Source: Calothrix parasitica NIES-267 (GTDB lineage Bacteria; Cyanobacteriota; Cyanobacteriia; Cyanobacteriales; Nostocaceae). Taken from it: a stretch of 64,000 bases of DNA. Numbering within the stretch: position 1 is the first letter of the stretch; every line of letters starts with the position of its first letter. Where the stretch lies: contig NZ_AP018227.1 of the NCBI RefSeq assembly GCF_002368095.1, forward strand, positions 8,414,001 through 8,478,000, in the 5' to 3' direction. A model generated the notes under the pieces. The model worked only from the letters and a program-made list of their open reading frames with translations, had not been told where the DNA came from and did not search any database. Positions 1 to 8,544 of this stretch are shown in pieces. The position numbers and the translations under genes are program-made.

Positions 1-43
1 TAACTCTTAACTCCTAACTCCTAACTCCTAACTCTCTTAATCC
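1..43. repeat. STRR: heptameric short tandem repeat
   Basis: Tandem copies of the 7-mer taactcc/taactct run up to the start codon of the following gene. This is the short tandemly repeated repetitive (STRR) type known from filamentous cyanobacteria. It leaves no room for an ordinary ribosome binding site directly upstream of the ATG at 44. Confidence 0.8.
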
Positions 44-628
44 ATGAATCTCGAATCCCTCCTCAAATTAAACCGTACAATTCGTGTAATTGGCTTTGAC
101 GACGCACCATTTATTCGCGGTTCGGGAGAAAAAGTTAATTTAGCAGGAATAATTTGTGGGGGAACTAGATTTGAAGGAATGGTTTGGGGACAGTTAGAAC
201 AAGATGGTTTTGATTCAACAGAAACTATTTGTAATTTATTAATTAACAGCAAATTTTTACCACAATTACATATAGTATTACTCGACGGAATTGGTTTCGG
301 TGGATTTAACGTAATTGACCTACCAAAATTAGCCGAAAAACTCCAACTTCCCTGCGTCGCTGTAATGCGTCGTCAACCCGATTTAGAAGCGGTTCTTGAC
401 GCAATGAGCCGCTTACCAAACTTAGAAAAAAGACAAGAATTATTAAAACGAGCAGGTACAATTCACGAATATGCACCCTTCGTATTTCAAGTATGTGGTG
501 AACAACCAGAAACCATTGCCAAGGTATTAGAAAAACTAACGGATTGCGGAAAAGTCCCCGAAGCATTGCGATTAGCTCACTTAATTTCCGCTGCTGTTAT
601 GAAAGGAGAAAGCGGAAGTTCTGCATGA
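44..628 (+). CDS. DUF99 / UPF0215 family protein
   Basis: 194 residues, the normal size of the DUF99 (UPF0215) family. Family hallmarks are the N-terminal IRVIGFDDAPF, the central LLDGIGFGGFNVID and the following PCVAVMRRQPD. Structural work on DUF99 relates it to endonuclease V-like folds, but its biochemical role is not settled, so no activity is assigned. The ATG at 44 directly follows an STRR and has no clear Shine-Dalgarno sequence. An M28 peptidase gene lies convergently downstream. The assignment to the family is firm; the function is unknown. Confidence 0.8.
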   Translation: MNLESLLKLNRTIRVIGFDDAPFIRGSGEKVNLAGIICGGTRFEGMVWGQLEQDGFDSTETICNLLINSKFLPQLHIVLLDGIGFGGFNVIDLPKLAEKLQLPCVAVMRRQPDLEAVLDAMSRLPNLEKRQELLKRAGTIHEYAPFVFQVCGEQPETIAKVLEKLTDCGKVPEALRLAHLISAAVMKGESGSSA

Positions 629-760
629 AATATAGTGGTTCGCACGTTTGTTAGCATACAAATAACCTCACCCTGTCCTTACGGACATCCCTCTCCTTAT
701 TAAGGAGAAGGAAAAAATACCCCTCTCATTGACAAGGAGAGGGGAAGGGGTGAGGTTATT

Positions 761-1792
761 TCAACTTACCAACTCTTCAATAACCTTCTCCAAACCCGAA
801 ACCACCCGCGCTAACTTTTCATAATCAATATTATCGGAAACATCATCCAAAGTGTGATACTGAGTATAGCGAAAAGGAGCAGTATCAGTAACCATAATAG
901 CTTGATAACCCTGCTGCCAAAATGACCAGTGGTCAGACCAACCAACACCAGGAATTTGATTAAAAACTGCTAAACCTTCAGATGGAAATTTAACCTGCTT
1001 ACGAAAATATTTAAGAGAAGTTTTCACAAGTTTACTAGAATCTATATTCCCAACAAAAGCAATAAAATTACCTTGAGAAGGATAAATTAAATTCAGCGGA
1101 AACGGATATTTTTGAGTTTCTTCTTCTTCAGAAAAATAACCCATAGTTTCCAAGCTCAACATTGCTACAACATTCTCATTTCTTTGCTTATAACCCTTCG
1201 CATAAACTAAACTACCCATATTTTCAGTCCAAAAATATGGCGGTTCTTCATTAGTAAATTCTACAAACCGTAAAGTCCGACTCGGCTTTTTATCGGCAAA
1301 TCGTCGCGCTAATTCCAAAACCGCAGCAACACCGGAACCGTTATCATTAGCACCAGGAGTAGTAAAAGCTGTATCGTAATGTCCGCCAACCACTATAATT
1401 TCATCGGGTTTATCAACACCTTTAATTTCAACTTCTAAATTTGTAAAAGCCTGATTATTTATTTTATATTCTTGTTCATTAACTTTATAACCAGCTTCTT
1501 CAAAAGAAGACTTGAGAAAATAAGCAGCAGCATTAAGATTTTCATAATTACTATAATTACGCGCTCCAATATCGTTTGCTAACTTATTAATATCTCTCTG
1601 TAAATTATCTTGAATTATTTTTTCTTCAGCCATTAAAGGAAGTAATTCACCACTGTAACTTTTTCCTGGCATTTGGAAACAGGTAAACCACAACCAGCCA
1701 ATAACACCTAATAAAATAAACAGTAAAATACTAAGCCTTATCAAAGCAGCTTTACTAAAAGCTTTTAAATTACGCTTCTTCATTCCTTTCAT
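761..1792 (-). CDS. M28 family zinc metallopeptidase, membrane-anchored
   Basis: 343 residues. A basic N-terminus and one hydrophobic segment (residues about 17-37) act as a signal anchor, so the catalytic domain should face the periplasm or outside. The M28 di-zinc site is visible: GGHYDT (His, Asp), GANDNGSGVA (bridging Asp), FTNEEPP (catalytic Glu pair), a later Asp/His in GWSDHWSFW, and a C-terminal ligand His in YTQYHTLDD. Members are aminopeptidases or glutaminyl-cyclase-like enzymes; the exact substrate cannot be told from sequence. Two in-frame ATGs (codons 1 and 4) are possible starts. It stands alone and is convergent with the DUF99 gene. Confidence 0.85.
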   Translation of the reverse strand: MKGMKKRNLKAFSKAALIRLSILLFILLGVIGWLWFTCFQMPGKSYSGELLPLMAEEKIIQDNLQRDINKLANDIGARNYSNYENLNAAAYFLKSSFEEAGYKVNEQEYKINNQAFTNLEVEIKGVDKPDEIIVVGGHYDTAFTTPGANDNGSGVAAVLELARRFADKKPSRTLRFVEFTNEEPPYFWTENMGSLVYAKGYKQRNENVVAMLSLETMGYFSEEEETQKYPFPLNLIYPSQGNFIAFVGNIDSSKLVKTSLKYFRKQVKFPSEGLAVFNQIPGVGWSDHWSFWQQGYQAIMVTDTAPFRYTQYHTLDDVSDNIDYEKLARVVSGLEKVIEELVS

Positions 1793-1865
1793 CGATTACA
1801 CCCTAAACGTAAGAAAACAATTCATTATAGCTATTAAAATTTTATAACTGATATAAATTACTAAA

Positions 1866-1962
1866 TTATTTTGTAGGGTATGTTACGGCTTTAACATGTT
1901 CAATCATAAATTACTATCTCGAAAATGCCGTAACGCAACATTTACGCTATATAAATATTTTT
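1866..1962. repeat. Palindromic repeat element, single copy of the 114-bp family
   Basis: Contains the arms ttgtagggtatgttacggc and gccgtaacgcaacatttac facing each other, as in the four-copy array at 3489-3910. This copy is more diverged. A 67-codon open frame across it (1896-2099) looks incidental. Confidence 0.6.
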
Positions 1963-2106
1963 GTAAATGGTATAACACATTCTCAATATACAAGTCACGC
2001 ACCATTAAACTAGATAATATAAACAAAATTAAAAAAGCAGCTTTCCAAACTTTAAATCAGGATTTACTATTACTATATTCTTTCGTAAATATAAATTGAT
2101 AGTTTC

Positions 2107-2763
2107 ATGCACCCAACAGTAAAACCAAGAATAAAAATCTGCTGTATTTCCAGCATTGAAGAAGCATGGACGGCTATTAATTACGGTGCTTCAGCATTAG
2201 GATTTGTATCTCAAATGCCCAGCGGACCTGGTGTGATTTCTGAAGAATTAATTGCCAAAATAGTCGCTAAAATACCACCACCCATCGCCACCTTTTTACT
2301 AACTTCCAGTCAAGATACTCAAGAAATCATTCAGCAAATCAAGCGTTGCGGTACTAATACCGTACAAATTTGCGACAAAATCGAATCAGGTAATTATCAG
2401 GATATTCGAGAAGCATTACCTGGAATTTCAATGGTGCAAGTTATTCATGTAACTAACGAATATTCAATCAATGAAGCAATTAAAATCGCACCATTTGTAG
2501 ACGCAATTTTGCTAGATTCTGGGAATCAATCTCTTGATATAAAAGAATTAGGAGGAACCGGAAGAATTCATAATTGGGATATTAGCAAACAAATTCGGGG
2601 ACAGGTAGAAATTCCAATCTTTCTAGCAGGAGGATTAAAACCCGAAAATGTTGCTTTGGCTATAAAACAAGTAGCACCTTTTGGACTTGATTTATGTAGC
2701 GGAGTTCGTACAAACAATAAATTGAATGAAAACAAACTTAAACGCTTCTTTGAACAGCTTTAG
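2107..2763 (+). CDS. Phosphoribosylanthranilate isomerase-like (TrpF family) protein
   Basis: 218 residues, with the TrpF beta/alpha-barrel pattern. The N-terminal strand KICCISSIEEA carries the Cys that serves as general base in TrpF, and ILLDS carries the candidate general-acid Asp, followed by ELGGTG. The phosphate-binding end is AGGLKPENV and DLCSGVR. It departs from classical TrpF: the usual KICGIT is KICCIS, and the usual FxxxSPR segment is replaced by SQMPSGPGVIS. Such variants are usually annotated as TrpF, but the changes around the first phosphate/substrate loop make a different substrate possible. No other trp gene is nearby. Confident on family, unsure of substrate. Confidence 0.6.
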   Translation: MHPTVKPRIKICCISSIEEAWTAINYGASALGFVSQMPSGPGVISEELIAKIVAKIPPPIATFLLTSSQDTQEIIQQIKRCGTNTVQICDKIESGNYQDIREALPGISMVQVIHVTNEYSINEAIKIAPFVDAILLDSGNQSLDIKELGGTGRIHNWDISKQIRGQVEIPIFLAGGLKPENVALAIKQVAPFGLDLCSGVRTNNKLNENKLKRFFEQL

Positions 2764-2801
2764 TAACGTCATAATAGACGTAAAAGCCAAAACCTGAGAA
2801 C

Positions 2802-3479
2802 ATGACAATTACCACTTCTAAACCAAAATCTGAAATATTCTACCCCAGTTCCGATGGAGAACCCGTGGCTGAAACCTATATCCACCTCTACGCTTTACTA
2901 ACAACCCTGGAAGTACTCAGACAATACCTCCAAGGACAACAAGCAACCGTTTTAGCAAATCAATTTTTATATTATGCTCAAGGTTTCCCGAAATTACGAG
3001 TAGCTCCCGACGTAATGGTAATTTTTGATGTCGAACCGGGAGGGAGAGACAATTATAAAATTTGGGAAGAAGGTAAAGTTCCCTCAGTAATTTTTGAAAT
3101 GACATCGAAGGGTACTCAAAATCAAGATATCGAGCATAAAAAAACCTTATACGAACAACTAGAAGTAGAAGAATATTGGCTTTTTGACCCCAAAGGTGAA
3201 TGGATAGAAGAAAAATTGCGCGGTTATCGTTTACGAGGAGAAAGTTATCAATTAATTACAGATAATCGTAGCGAACCATTAAAATTACGTTTAGCAATAG
3301 AAGGAGAATTAATTGGTTTTTACCGCGAAGATACCGGAGAAAAACTATTAATTCCTGATGAATTAGCAAGTAAGCTTCAAGAAGAAACTGAAGCAAAACA
3401 AGAAGCAGAAAAACGTGCAAATGAAGCAGAAGAACTTTTAGCTCGTTATCGAGAGCGTTTCGGAGATTTAAACGAATAA
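2802..3479 (+). CDS. Uma2 family endonuclease (DUF820)
   Basis: 225 residues. The Uma2/DUF820 fold (PD-(D/E)XK nuclease superfamily) is recognisable: APDVMVIFDV with the catalytic Asp, then VIFEMTSKGT for the E-x-K portion, then EYWLFDP. The C-terminal 40 residues (about 185-225) are a Lys/Glu/Ala-rich coiled coil, common in cyanobacterial members. Filamentous cyanobacteria carry dozens of these genes, and their biological role is not established. The ATG lies 38 bp after the previous gene, so co-transcription is possible. Confidence 0.85.
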   Translation: MTITTSKPKSEIFYPSSDGEPVAETYIHLYALLTTLEVLRQYLQGQQATVLANQFLYYAQGFPKLRVAPDVMVIFDVEPGGRDNYKIWEEGKVPSVIFEMTSKGTQNQDIEHKKTLYEQLEVEEYWLFDPKGEWIEEKLRGYRLRGESYQLITDNRSEPLKLRLAIEGELIGFYREDTGEKLLIPDELASKLQEETEAKQEAEKRANEAEELLARYRERFGDLNE

Positions 3480-3488
3480 ATAGTAATC

Positions 3489-3910
3489 TTGTAGGGTGCT
3501 GTTACGGCTTTAATATCTTAAACAATAAATTACTATTTTGAAAATGCCGTAACGCACCATCTACAAAATATCAAAATTGTTACCAATTTAAACAATATTT
3601 ATTTGTAGAGTGCTGTTACGGCTTTAATATCTTCAACAATAAATTACCGTCTTGAAAATGCCGTAACGCACCATTTACAACATATCAAAATTGTTACCAA
3701 TTTAAACAATATTTATTTGTAGGGTGATGTTACGGCTTTAATATCTTCAACAATAAATTACTATTTTGAAAATGCCGTAACGCACCATTTACGATATATC
3801 AAAATTGTTACCAATTTAAACAATATTTATTTGTAGGGTGCTGTTACGGCTTTAATATCTTCAACAATAAATTACTATTTTGAAAATGCCGTAACGCACC
3901 ATTTACAATA
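3489..3910. repeat. Tandem array of a 114-bp palindromic element (four copies)
   Basis: Units start at 3489, 3603, 3717 and 3831, an exact 114-bp period; the last is shortened to about 80 bp. Each unit has inward-facing arms, ggtgctgttacggc and gccgtaacgcacc, separated by about 30 bp. A transcript of either strand would therefore form a hairpin in every unit. The arms resemble the GGTGCGTTACGGC palindromes scattered in cyanobacterial genomes and probably are non-autonomous (MITE-like) elements. Units differ at only a few bases, so the amplification is recent. The array fills the gap before the DUF6745 gene. Confidence 0.9.
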
Positions 3911-3956
3911 TATCGAAAAAGGTTATAACAGAGAAACATTTAACACAAAATGATAA

Positions 3957-5021
3957 ATGTTAGAACCAAAGATTTCAAAATTAACACTAGAACAAGAAGT
4001 TTTAATTCCAATATATCGAGAAAAGTGGAAAAAAATAGCTCTTTCAACTGAGAGGATTGATAGAGATAAAGCAGCGGAAGCAGTTAAACAAGCTTATGCA
4101 TTGATTGGTGAAAAAGAGCCAGAAATTCTGTTTTTTAAAAGTCCTTGTCGTGCATTACAGTATTTATCAAAGCATATAGATTTGGAATCTGAATGTAAAA
4201 TACCTAATAAATATGGTTTAAGGGATGAATTAACGACTCAACTTGATAGCAAAGTAAGAAATATATTACAAAAGCAGTGTAGTCAAATATGGATATTATT
4301 AGAAAAGCAATTAGATAATTCATCTTTAATCGAACTATCTAGTTCAATAGAAAGAGATTTCAAATTCAAAGGCTTATATTCTAGCTTCTCTAGATTTATT
4401 AGTTTTTCTTGCATACAGTTTGATATATGGAATTTTCATGCAAGCCGATTTGATTTTTGTATTTCTGTTTTAAATTGCTATTATCCTCAAAAAGAATGGT
4501 TGATTTTTCAATCATTAGTTAAAAACTGCGGTTGGATATTTCCTTTTGAAAATATTTGTATAGTTTCTGAACGTCCTCAGACACTACTTTTTGATAATGA
4601 AAACCGATTCCACGCTGAAGGTAAACCTGCGATAGAATTCGCCGACGGTTATGATATTGACGTTTACCATGGCGTTACTTTACCTTTTGTATATGGAAAA
4701 CATCATCCCAAAGAATGGGAACCATCATGGCTTTTACAAGAACAAAACGCCGAACTAAGAAAAATATTAATCCAAGAAATAGGTTACAACCGCATTATTG
4801 AAGAATTACAAGCCACAGAAATAGATTTTTATCAAGAATATACTTTACTCAAAATTAATTCAGATATCGACATCGAACCAATTTATTTATTAAAAATGAC
4901 TTGTCCTTCAACCGGACATATTCATGTTTTACGAGTATCTCCCGAAATGAAATCAGCCCATGAAGCAATTACTTGGATAAATTGGGGAATTCCACCAGAA
5001 GATTTTGTAATTCAAACTTGA
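3957..5021 (+). CDS. DUF6745 domain-containing protein
   Basis: 354 residues. The N-terminus (LTLEQEVLIPIYREKW, then IDRDKAAEAVKQAYALIG and EPEILFFKSP) and the later HAEGKPAIEFADGYDIDVYHGV and MTCPSTGHIHVLRV segments match what I recall of cyanobacterial DUF6745 proteins. There is no signal peptide or membrane segment. Function is unknown. The ATG at 3957 lies about 45 bp after the tandem palindrome array, so its leader may include those hairpins. It is followed by two copies of another palindromic element. Confidence 0.65.
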   Translation: MLEPKISKLTLEQEVLIPIYREKWKKIALSTERIDRDKAAEAVKQAYALIGEKEPEILFFKSPCRALQYLSKHIDLESECKIPNKYGLRDELTTQLDSKVRNILQKQCSQIWILLEKQLDNSSLIELSSSIERDFKFKGLYSSFSRFISFSCIQFDIWNFHASRFDFCISVLNCYYPQKEWLIFQSLVKNCGWIFPFENICIVSERPQTLLFDNENRFHAEGKPAIEFADGYDIDVYHGVTLPFVYGKHHPKEWEPSWLLQEQNAELRKILIQEIGYNRIIEELQATEIDFYQEYTLLKINSDIDIEPIYLLKMTCPSTGHIHVLRVSPEMKSAHEAITWINWGIPPEDFVIQT

Positions 5022-5039
5022 AAAATTATTCTAAACAAT

Positions 5040-5253
5040 ATTTTTTCGTTATCAAGTAAATAATCGGTGCGTGACGATATAGTCAAATTATTGAATTACA
5101 AGTAAAAATTGCTCAAAGCGTCACACACCCTACAATTAATTAAACAAGATTTTTTCGTTATCAAGTAAATAATTGGTGCGTGACGATATAATCAAATTCC
5201 TAATTTATAATCACAATTATTTTGCATCGTCACACACCCTACAATTAATTAAA
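5040..5253. repeat. Two tandem copies of a 109-bp palindromic element
   Basis: Copies begin at about 5041 and 5150 with ttttttcgttatcaagtaa. Each has the arms ggtgcgtgacgatat and cgtcacacaccctacaatt, which can pair as GGTGCGTGACG with CGTCACACACC. The ends look like those of the 114-bp family (GGTGCG...CACCCTACAA) but the interior differs, so this is a separate family. Confidence 0.8.
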
Positions 5254-5342
5254 TTCGATTAAATTAAACAACAGGAAGAAAAAGTTTTTTCTACCCCCTC
5301 TCCCCCTCCCTAATTAATATAGGGTTGATAAGATAAAGAGTT

Positions 5343-6734
5343 TTAAAACTCAGCATTCTCCGGAGTTCTGGGAAACGGAATCACATCACGAATATTGGCC
5401 ATTCCTGTCATAAACTGCACTAATCTTTCAAAACCCAATCCGAAACCAGCATGAGGTACGGTACCGTAACGACGTAAATCCATGTACCACCATAAATCTT
5501 CTGGTTTCATTCCCTGCGCTCTAATCCGATTTTCCAGCACATCGTATCTTTCTTCACGTTGGGAACCACCAATAATTTCTCCAATTTTCGGTGCTAAAAC
5601 ATCCATAGCGGCTACAGTTTTTTCATCGTCACTCAACCGCATATAAAAGGCTTTAATTTCTGTGGGATAATCGCTAACAATCACCGGCTTCTTAAATAAT
5701 TTCTCGCATAGATAGCGCTCGTGTTCCGATTGTAAATCCGAACCCCATTTTACCGGATATTCAAACTTAACTTTGGCTTTTTCTAATTGTTTGACCGCTT
5801 CTGTATAGGTAATCCGCTCAAACTTATTATTAATAATATTTTCTGCGGTTTCTAATACTGTTTTATCAACTCGCAGATTGAAAAAATCCATATCTTCCGG
5901 ACATTTATCCATCACATATTTGAAGACATATCTGAGAAATTCTTCAGCTAAATCCATGTCTTCAGATAGTTGACAAAAAGCCATCTCCGGCTCAACCATC
6001 CAGAACTCTGCAAGGTGACGAGAAGTGTTGGAATTTTCCGCACGGAATGTAGGCCCAAAAGTGTAAACGTTACCAAAGGTCATTGCCATAATTTCGGCTT
6101 CTAATTGACCGCTCACTGTTAAATATGTCGGTCTACCGAAAAAGTCTTGACTGTAATCTACTTGTTTATCTTCGGTAAGCGGAACGTTCTTTAAATCCAA
6201 GCTAGTAACACCAAACATTTCCCCCGCACCTTCACAGTCGCTAGCAGTAATAATTGGGGTATGAACCCACAAAAAACCGCGCTGTTGAAAAAAATCATGA
6301 ATAGCAGCAGCACAAGCATTACGCACCCGAAAAACCGCACCCAAGGAATTAGTGCGACTGCGTAAATGTCCAATTGTTCTCAAAAATTCAAAAGAATGGC
6401 GTTTCTTCTGTAGCGGATAAGTTTCTGGATCTGCTTCACCATAAGCTTTAACCTTTTCCGCTTTTAATTCTATTCGCTGCCCTTTTCCTTGAGACTCAAC
6501 CAGTATTCCTGATGCTTCTACAGAAGCTCCGGTATTTAATTGTTTTAAAATATCATCATAGTTTGGCAAATTTTGGTCTAGCACAACTTGTAAACTAGCC
6601 AAAGATGAACCATCGTTAACTTCAATAAAAGCAAAACCTTTTAACTCGCGCTTTGTTCTAACCCAACCCTGCACCTTTACTGATTCGTCGGGTTGAGCGC
6701 TCCGCAATATTTCTGCAATTCGTTTTTCTATCAT
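5343..6734 (-). CDS. asnS: Asparaginyl-tRNA synthetase
   Basis: 463 residues from the start chosen here, the usual length. It charges tRNA-Asn in the cytoplasm. The N-terminal OB-fold anticodon-binding domain (residues about 10-100, [13 protein letters not shown]) is followed by a class II catalytic core: motif 2 [20 protein letters not shown] and C-terminal motif 3 [13 protein letters not shown]. The open frame begins five codons further up (6749), but a GGAAG sequence sits 8 nt before the second ATG (6734) and overlaps the first, so 6734 is the likelier start. It is followed by nothing in the same operon. Confidence 0.93.
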   Translation of the reverse strand: MIEKRIAEILRSAQPDESVKVQGWVRTKRELKGFAFIEVNDGSSLASLQVVLDQNLPNYDDILKQLNTGASVEASGILVESQGKGQRIELKAEKVKAYGEADPETYPLQKKRHSFEFLRTIGHLRSRTNSLGAVFRVRNACAAAIHDFFQQRGFLWVHTPIITASDCEGAGEMFGVTSLDLKNVPLTEDKQVDYSQDFFGRPTYLTVSGQLEAEIMAMTFGNVYTFGPTFRAENSNTSRHLAEFWMVEPEMAFCQLSEDMDLAEEFLRYVFKYVMDKCPEDMDFFNLRVDKTVLETAENIINNKFERITYTEAVKQLEKAKVKFEYPVKWGSDLQSEHERYLCEKLFKKPVIVSDYPTEIKAFYMRLSDDEKTVAAMDVLAPKIGEIIGGSQREERYDVLENRIRAQGMKPEDLWWYMDLRRYGTVPHAGFGLGFERLVQFMTGMANIRDVIPFPRTPENAEF

Positions 6735-6822
6735 ATATTTGTCTTCCAAGAATAAAAATTAAGTGCTGTTGCTGGATAGTTGTTAGTTGTATATTTCTCA
6801 ATTCATAACTTCTAACTCATAA

Positions 6823-7227
6823 CTATCCAACTAAAGACTTTAATAACCAGCCTATAATAACGCCCAATCCACCAAAACGGACTACTTGCCAAAACAAGTC
6901 TTTGAGTCCACTTTTAGTAAATATAACGCTACCACCAAACAGCACTAAATAACTCTCGGAAAATAATCCTAAAGCATTATCCAAACTTTCTAGTTTTTCT
7001 TTAATCTGCTTCAACTCCGCTTTCAAGGATTGCGAAGTAGTTTTCTGCATTTCCTTTTTAATTTCATCGAAACGTCGCACCAGTTCTATCTGACGCTGTT
7101 TATCGTGAAGCATTTGAGCGTATCGCCGCTTTAAGCCATCAATACTTTGCTCAACTAATAGAATTTCCTGTTCTAATTCTTGTTCGAGACTTTCCTCAAT
7201 CGAGGAAGATTGTTCGGGCGACTCCAT
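6823..7227 (-). CDS. Coiled-coil protein with C-terminal membrane segment, conserved in cyanobacteria
   Basis: 134 residues from ATG 7227 (an in-frame extension to 7317 would overlap the divergent neighbour's start). The first 80 residues are Glu/Gln/Lys-rich with heptad-like spacing (EQELEQEILLVEQSIDGLKR), predicting a coiled coil. The end (VVRFGGLGVIIGWLLKSLVG) is a single hydrophobic segment. No catalytic motif is seen and I do not recognise a named family. Its start is 49 bp from the divergent gene at 7276, so both may share a promoter region. Confidence 0.6.
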   Translation of the reverse strand: MESPEQSSSIEESLEQELEQEILLVEQSIDGLKRRYAQMLHDKQRQIELVRRFDEIKKEMQKTTSQSLKAELKQIKEKLESLDNALGLFSESYLVLFGGSVIFTKSGLKDLFWQVVRFGGLGVIIGWLLKSLVG

Positions 7228-7275
7228 GAGGGACGTATTAAAGTTAAAGAGAACGTTATTATCGCCACGCAGGTT

Positions 7276-7563
7276 ATGACTCAATCCAGCCAACTGCCTA
7301 AAAACAGTCAATTGCAAGAAATAAGTACATTAGAAATAGCTCAAACTCTATTAGAGAGATTGAGTATATCTCCTAACGATTGGCATCGTCTCAAGTCTAA
7401 CCGCAAAGTTCGTGCTTGCGAACAAACAGCAGCGGCCCTCGTGTTTCTTCTTTCCGAACAACCTGAAGAGGCACAAACCAGATTAGAACAAGCGACAGGC
7501 TGGTTAAATCGCTCTATCAGTGCTCCACCTTGTCCAACTCATGGACAAAAAAAAGACGGTTAG
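7276..7563 (+). CDS. Small conserved cyanobacterial protein (DUF6439-like)
   Basis: 95 residues from ATG 7276. Contains the helical stretch LEIAQTLLERLSISPNDWHR followed by LKSNRKVRACEQTAAALVFL and a Cys-Pro-Thr-His tail. This resembles, from memory, a cyanobacteria-specific family (DUF6439); that name is tentative. There is no signal or membrane segment. The frame is open upstream to 7180, but that part overlaps the divergent gene. It ends at an STRR. Confidence 0.6.
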   Translation: MTQSSQLPKNSQLQEISTLEIAQTLLERLSISPNDWHRLKSNRKVRACEQTAAALVFLLSEQPEEAQTRLEQATGWLNRSISAPPCPTHGQKKDG

Positions 7564-7660
7564 TTATTAGTTGTTAGCTGTTAGTTGTTAGTTGTTTTTC
7601 AACTCCTAACTCCTAATTATTAACTCCTAACTCCTAACTGTTAACTACTTAATTTCCTAA
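7562..7660. repeat. STRR blocks (gttagtt and aactcct types)
   Basis: Runs of gttagttgttagctgttagttg followed by aactcctaactcctaatta units. They fill the gap between two convergent genes. No transcription terminator of the hairpin type is seen here. Confidence 0.7.
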
Positions 7661-7664
7661 TTTC

Positions 7665-8126
7665 TTAATTCCGTAATAAAGGTATGGGTATCCTTGAACG
7701 CTTGTGTTCCAACTGCTTGCACAAGCGTAATTCGGTACCTCTACGGTTCCATTCTACTTCGTCAAAAATTAGATGCAGTATCGATAAACCGCGACCGTTT
7801 TCTGATTCGTCAGGTGGTAAAAACTCGGTGGGGTCTTCTTCACAATCGCATTCGGGAATAAACCCTTTGCCTTGGTCTGATATTACCCACCAATATCTAT
7901 CATCAATTAAAGAAAAACGAACTACTACTTTTTTTCCAGGATCGAGATTATTGCCGTGCTTCGCTGCATTAACTAAGGCTTCTTGGAGTCCTAGTCTCAG
8001 TTCGGCTTGCATTTCCCCTGGAATTTCTGCCAAAAGCAAATCTAAAATCGGGCAGAGATATAAAGTTGAGGCAAAACTAATAGTGCCCCAGTTACGTCCT
8101 ACTGGACGGAGTGAAATGGTAATCAC
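7665..8126 (-). CDS. Anti-sigma regulatory factor (RsbW/SpoIIAB-type ATP-binding protein)
   Basis: 153 residues, starting with GTG. The GHKL ATPase boxes are clear: N box EALVNAAKHGN (about residues 49-59), G1 box SDQGKGF and G2 box ENGRGLSIL. A stand-alone HATPase_c_2 domain without a phosphoacceptor His is typical of anti-sigma factor serine kinases in partner-switching systems. Family knowledge predicts that it binds a sigma factor or phosphorylates an STAS anti-anti-sigma partner; neither partner is adjacent. An alternative is a PP2C-partner kinase-like regulator. Confidence 0.85.
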   Translation of the reverse strand: MITISLRPVGRNWGTISFASTLYLCPILDLLLAEIPGEMQAELRLGLQEALVNAAKHGNNLDPGKKVVVRFSLIDDRYWWVISDQGKGFIPECDCEEDPTEFLPPDESENGRGLSILHLIFDEVEWNRRGTELRLCKQLEHKRSRIPIPLLRN

Positions 8127-8544
8127 AAGAGAAACCCCGTAGCTTTCGGCGACCGCTAGACATGACTTTTGCTATCTACCGCGCACCCTGAAATTCTATT
8201 GAGGTGGTCATGTTGCCTTAATTTTTATGTGCGTACAACTAATTTTTGTATTGCTACTTAGCATTGACTCTTTTTATAGAAAAAAGTTTGCTTAAATTTA
8301 AATCGGCTGATTTTTATCTACAAAACTTTACGAACTATAAACTTACTTGAAGCATCAATGAGTATTTTCATACTCTAGAAAAGTGCCAATTTGTAATTTA
8401 AATAACCCCTTCTTTCTTTTCTTTTAGAGTCCGTTACTATGTCAATTTCTTTATACAAAAGGTATTCTATATTTAGATTAATTCAATTTTAGCATTTTTA
8501 CTATACGCTAGACTACAATTTTAAAATTTTACGCGAGAATTACA
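8127..8544. other. Intergenic region, nothing recognised
   Basis: AT-rich, no open frame of note on either strand, no clear hairpin. It probably holds the promoter of the anti-sigma gene. I see no other feature. Confidence 0.6.

Noticed and set aside
120-136. RGSGE in the DUF99 protein, close to the PatS/HetN RGSGR pentapeptide
   Set aside because: It lies within a conserved enzyme-like domain and differs at the last residue; no link to heterocyst signalling.
1896-2099. 67-codon plus-strand frame
   Set aside because: Begins inside a palindromic repeat copy; no ribosome binding site and no protein-like pattern.
3489-3910. Considered as a CRISPR array
   Set aside because: The whole 114-bp unit repeats, with no unique spacers, and no cas genes are near. 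No CRISPR array was found anywhere in the window.
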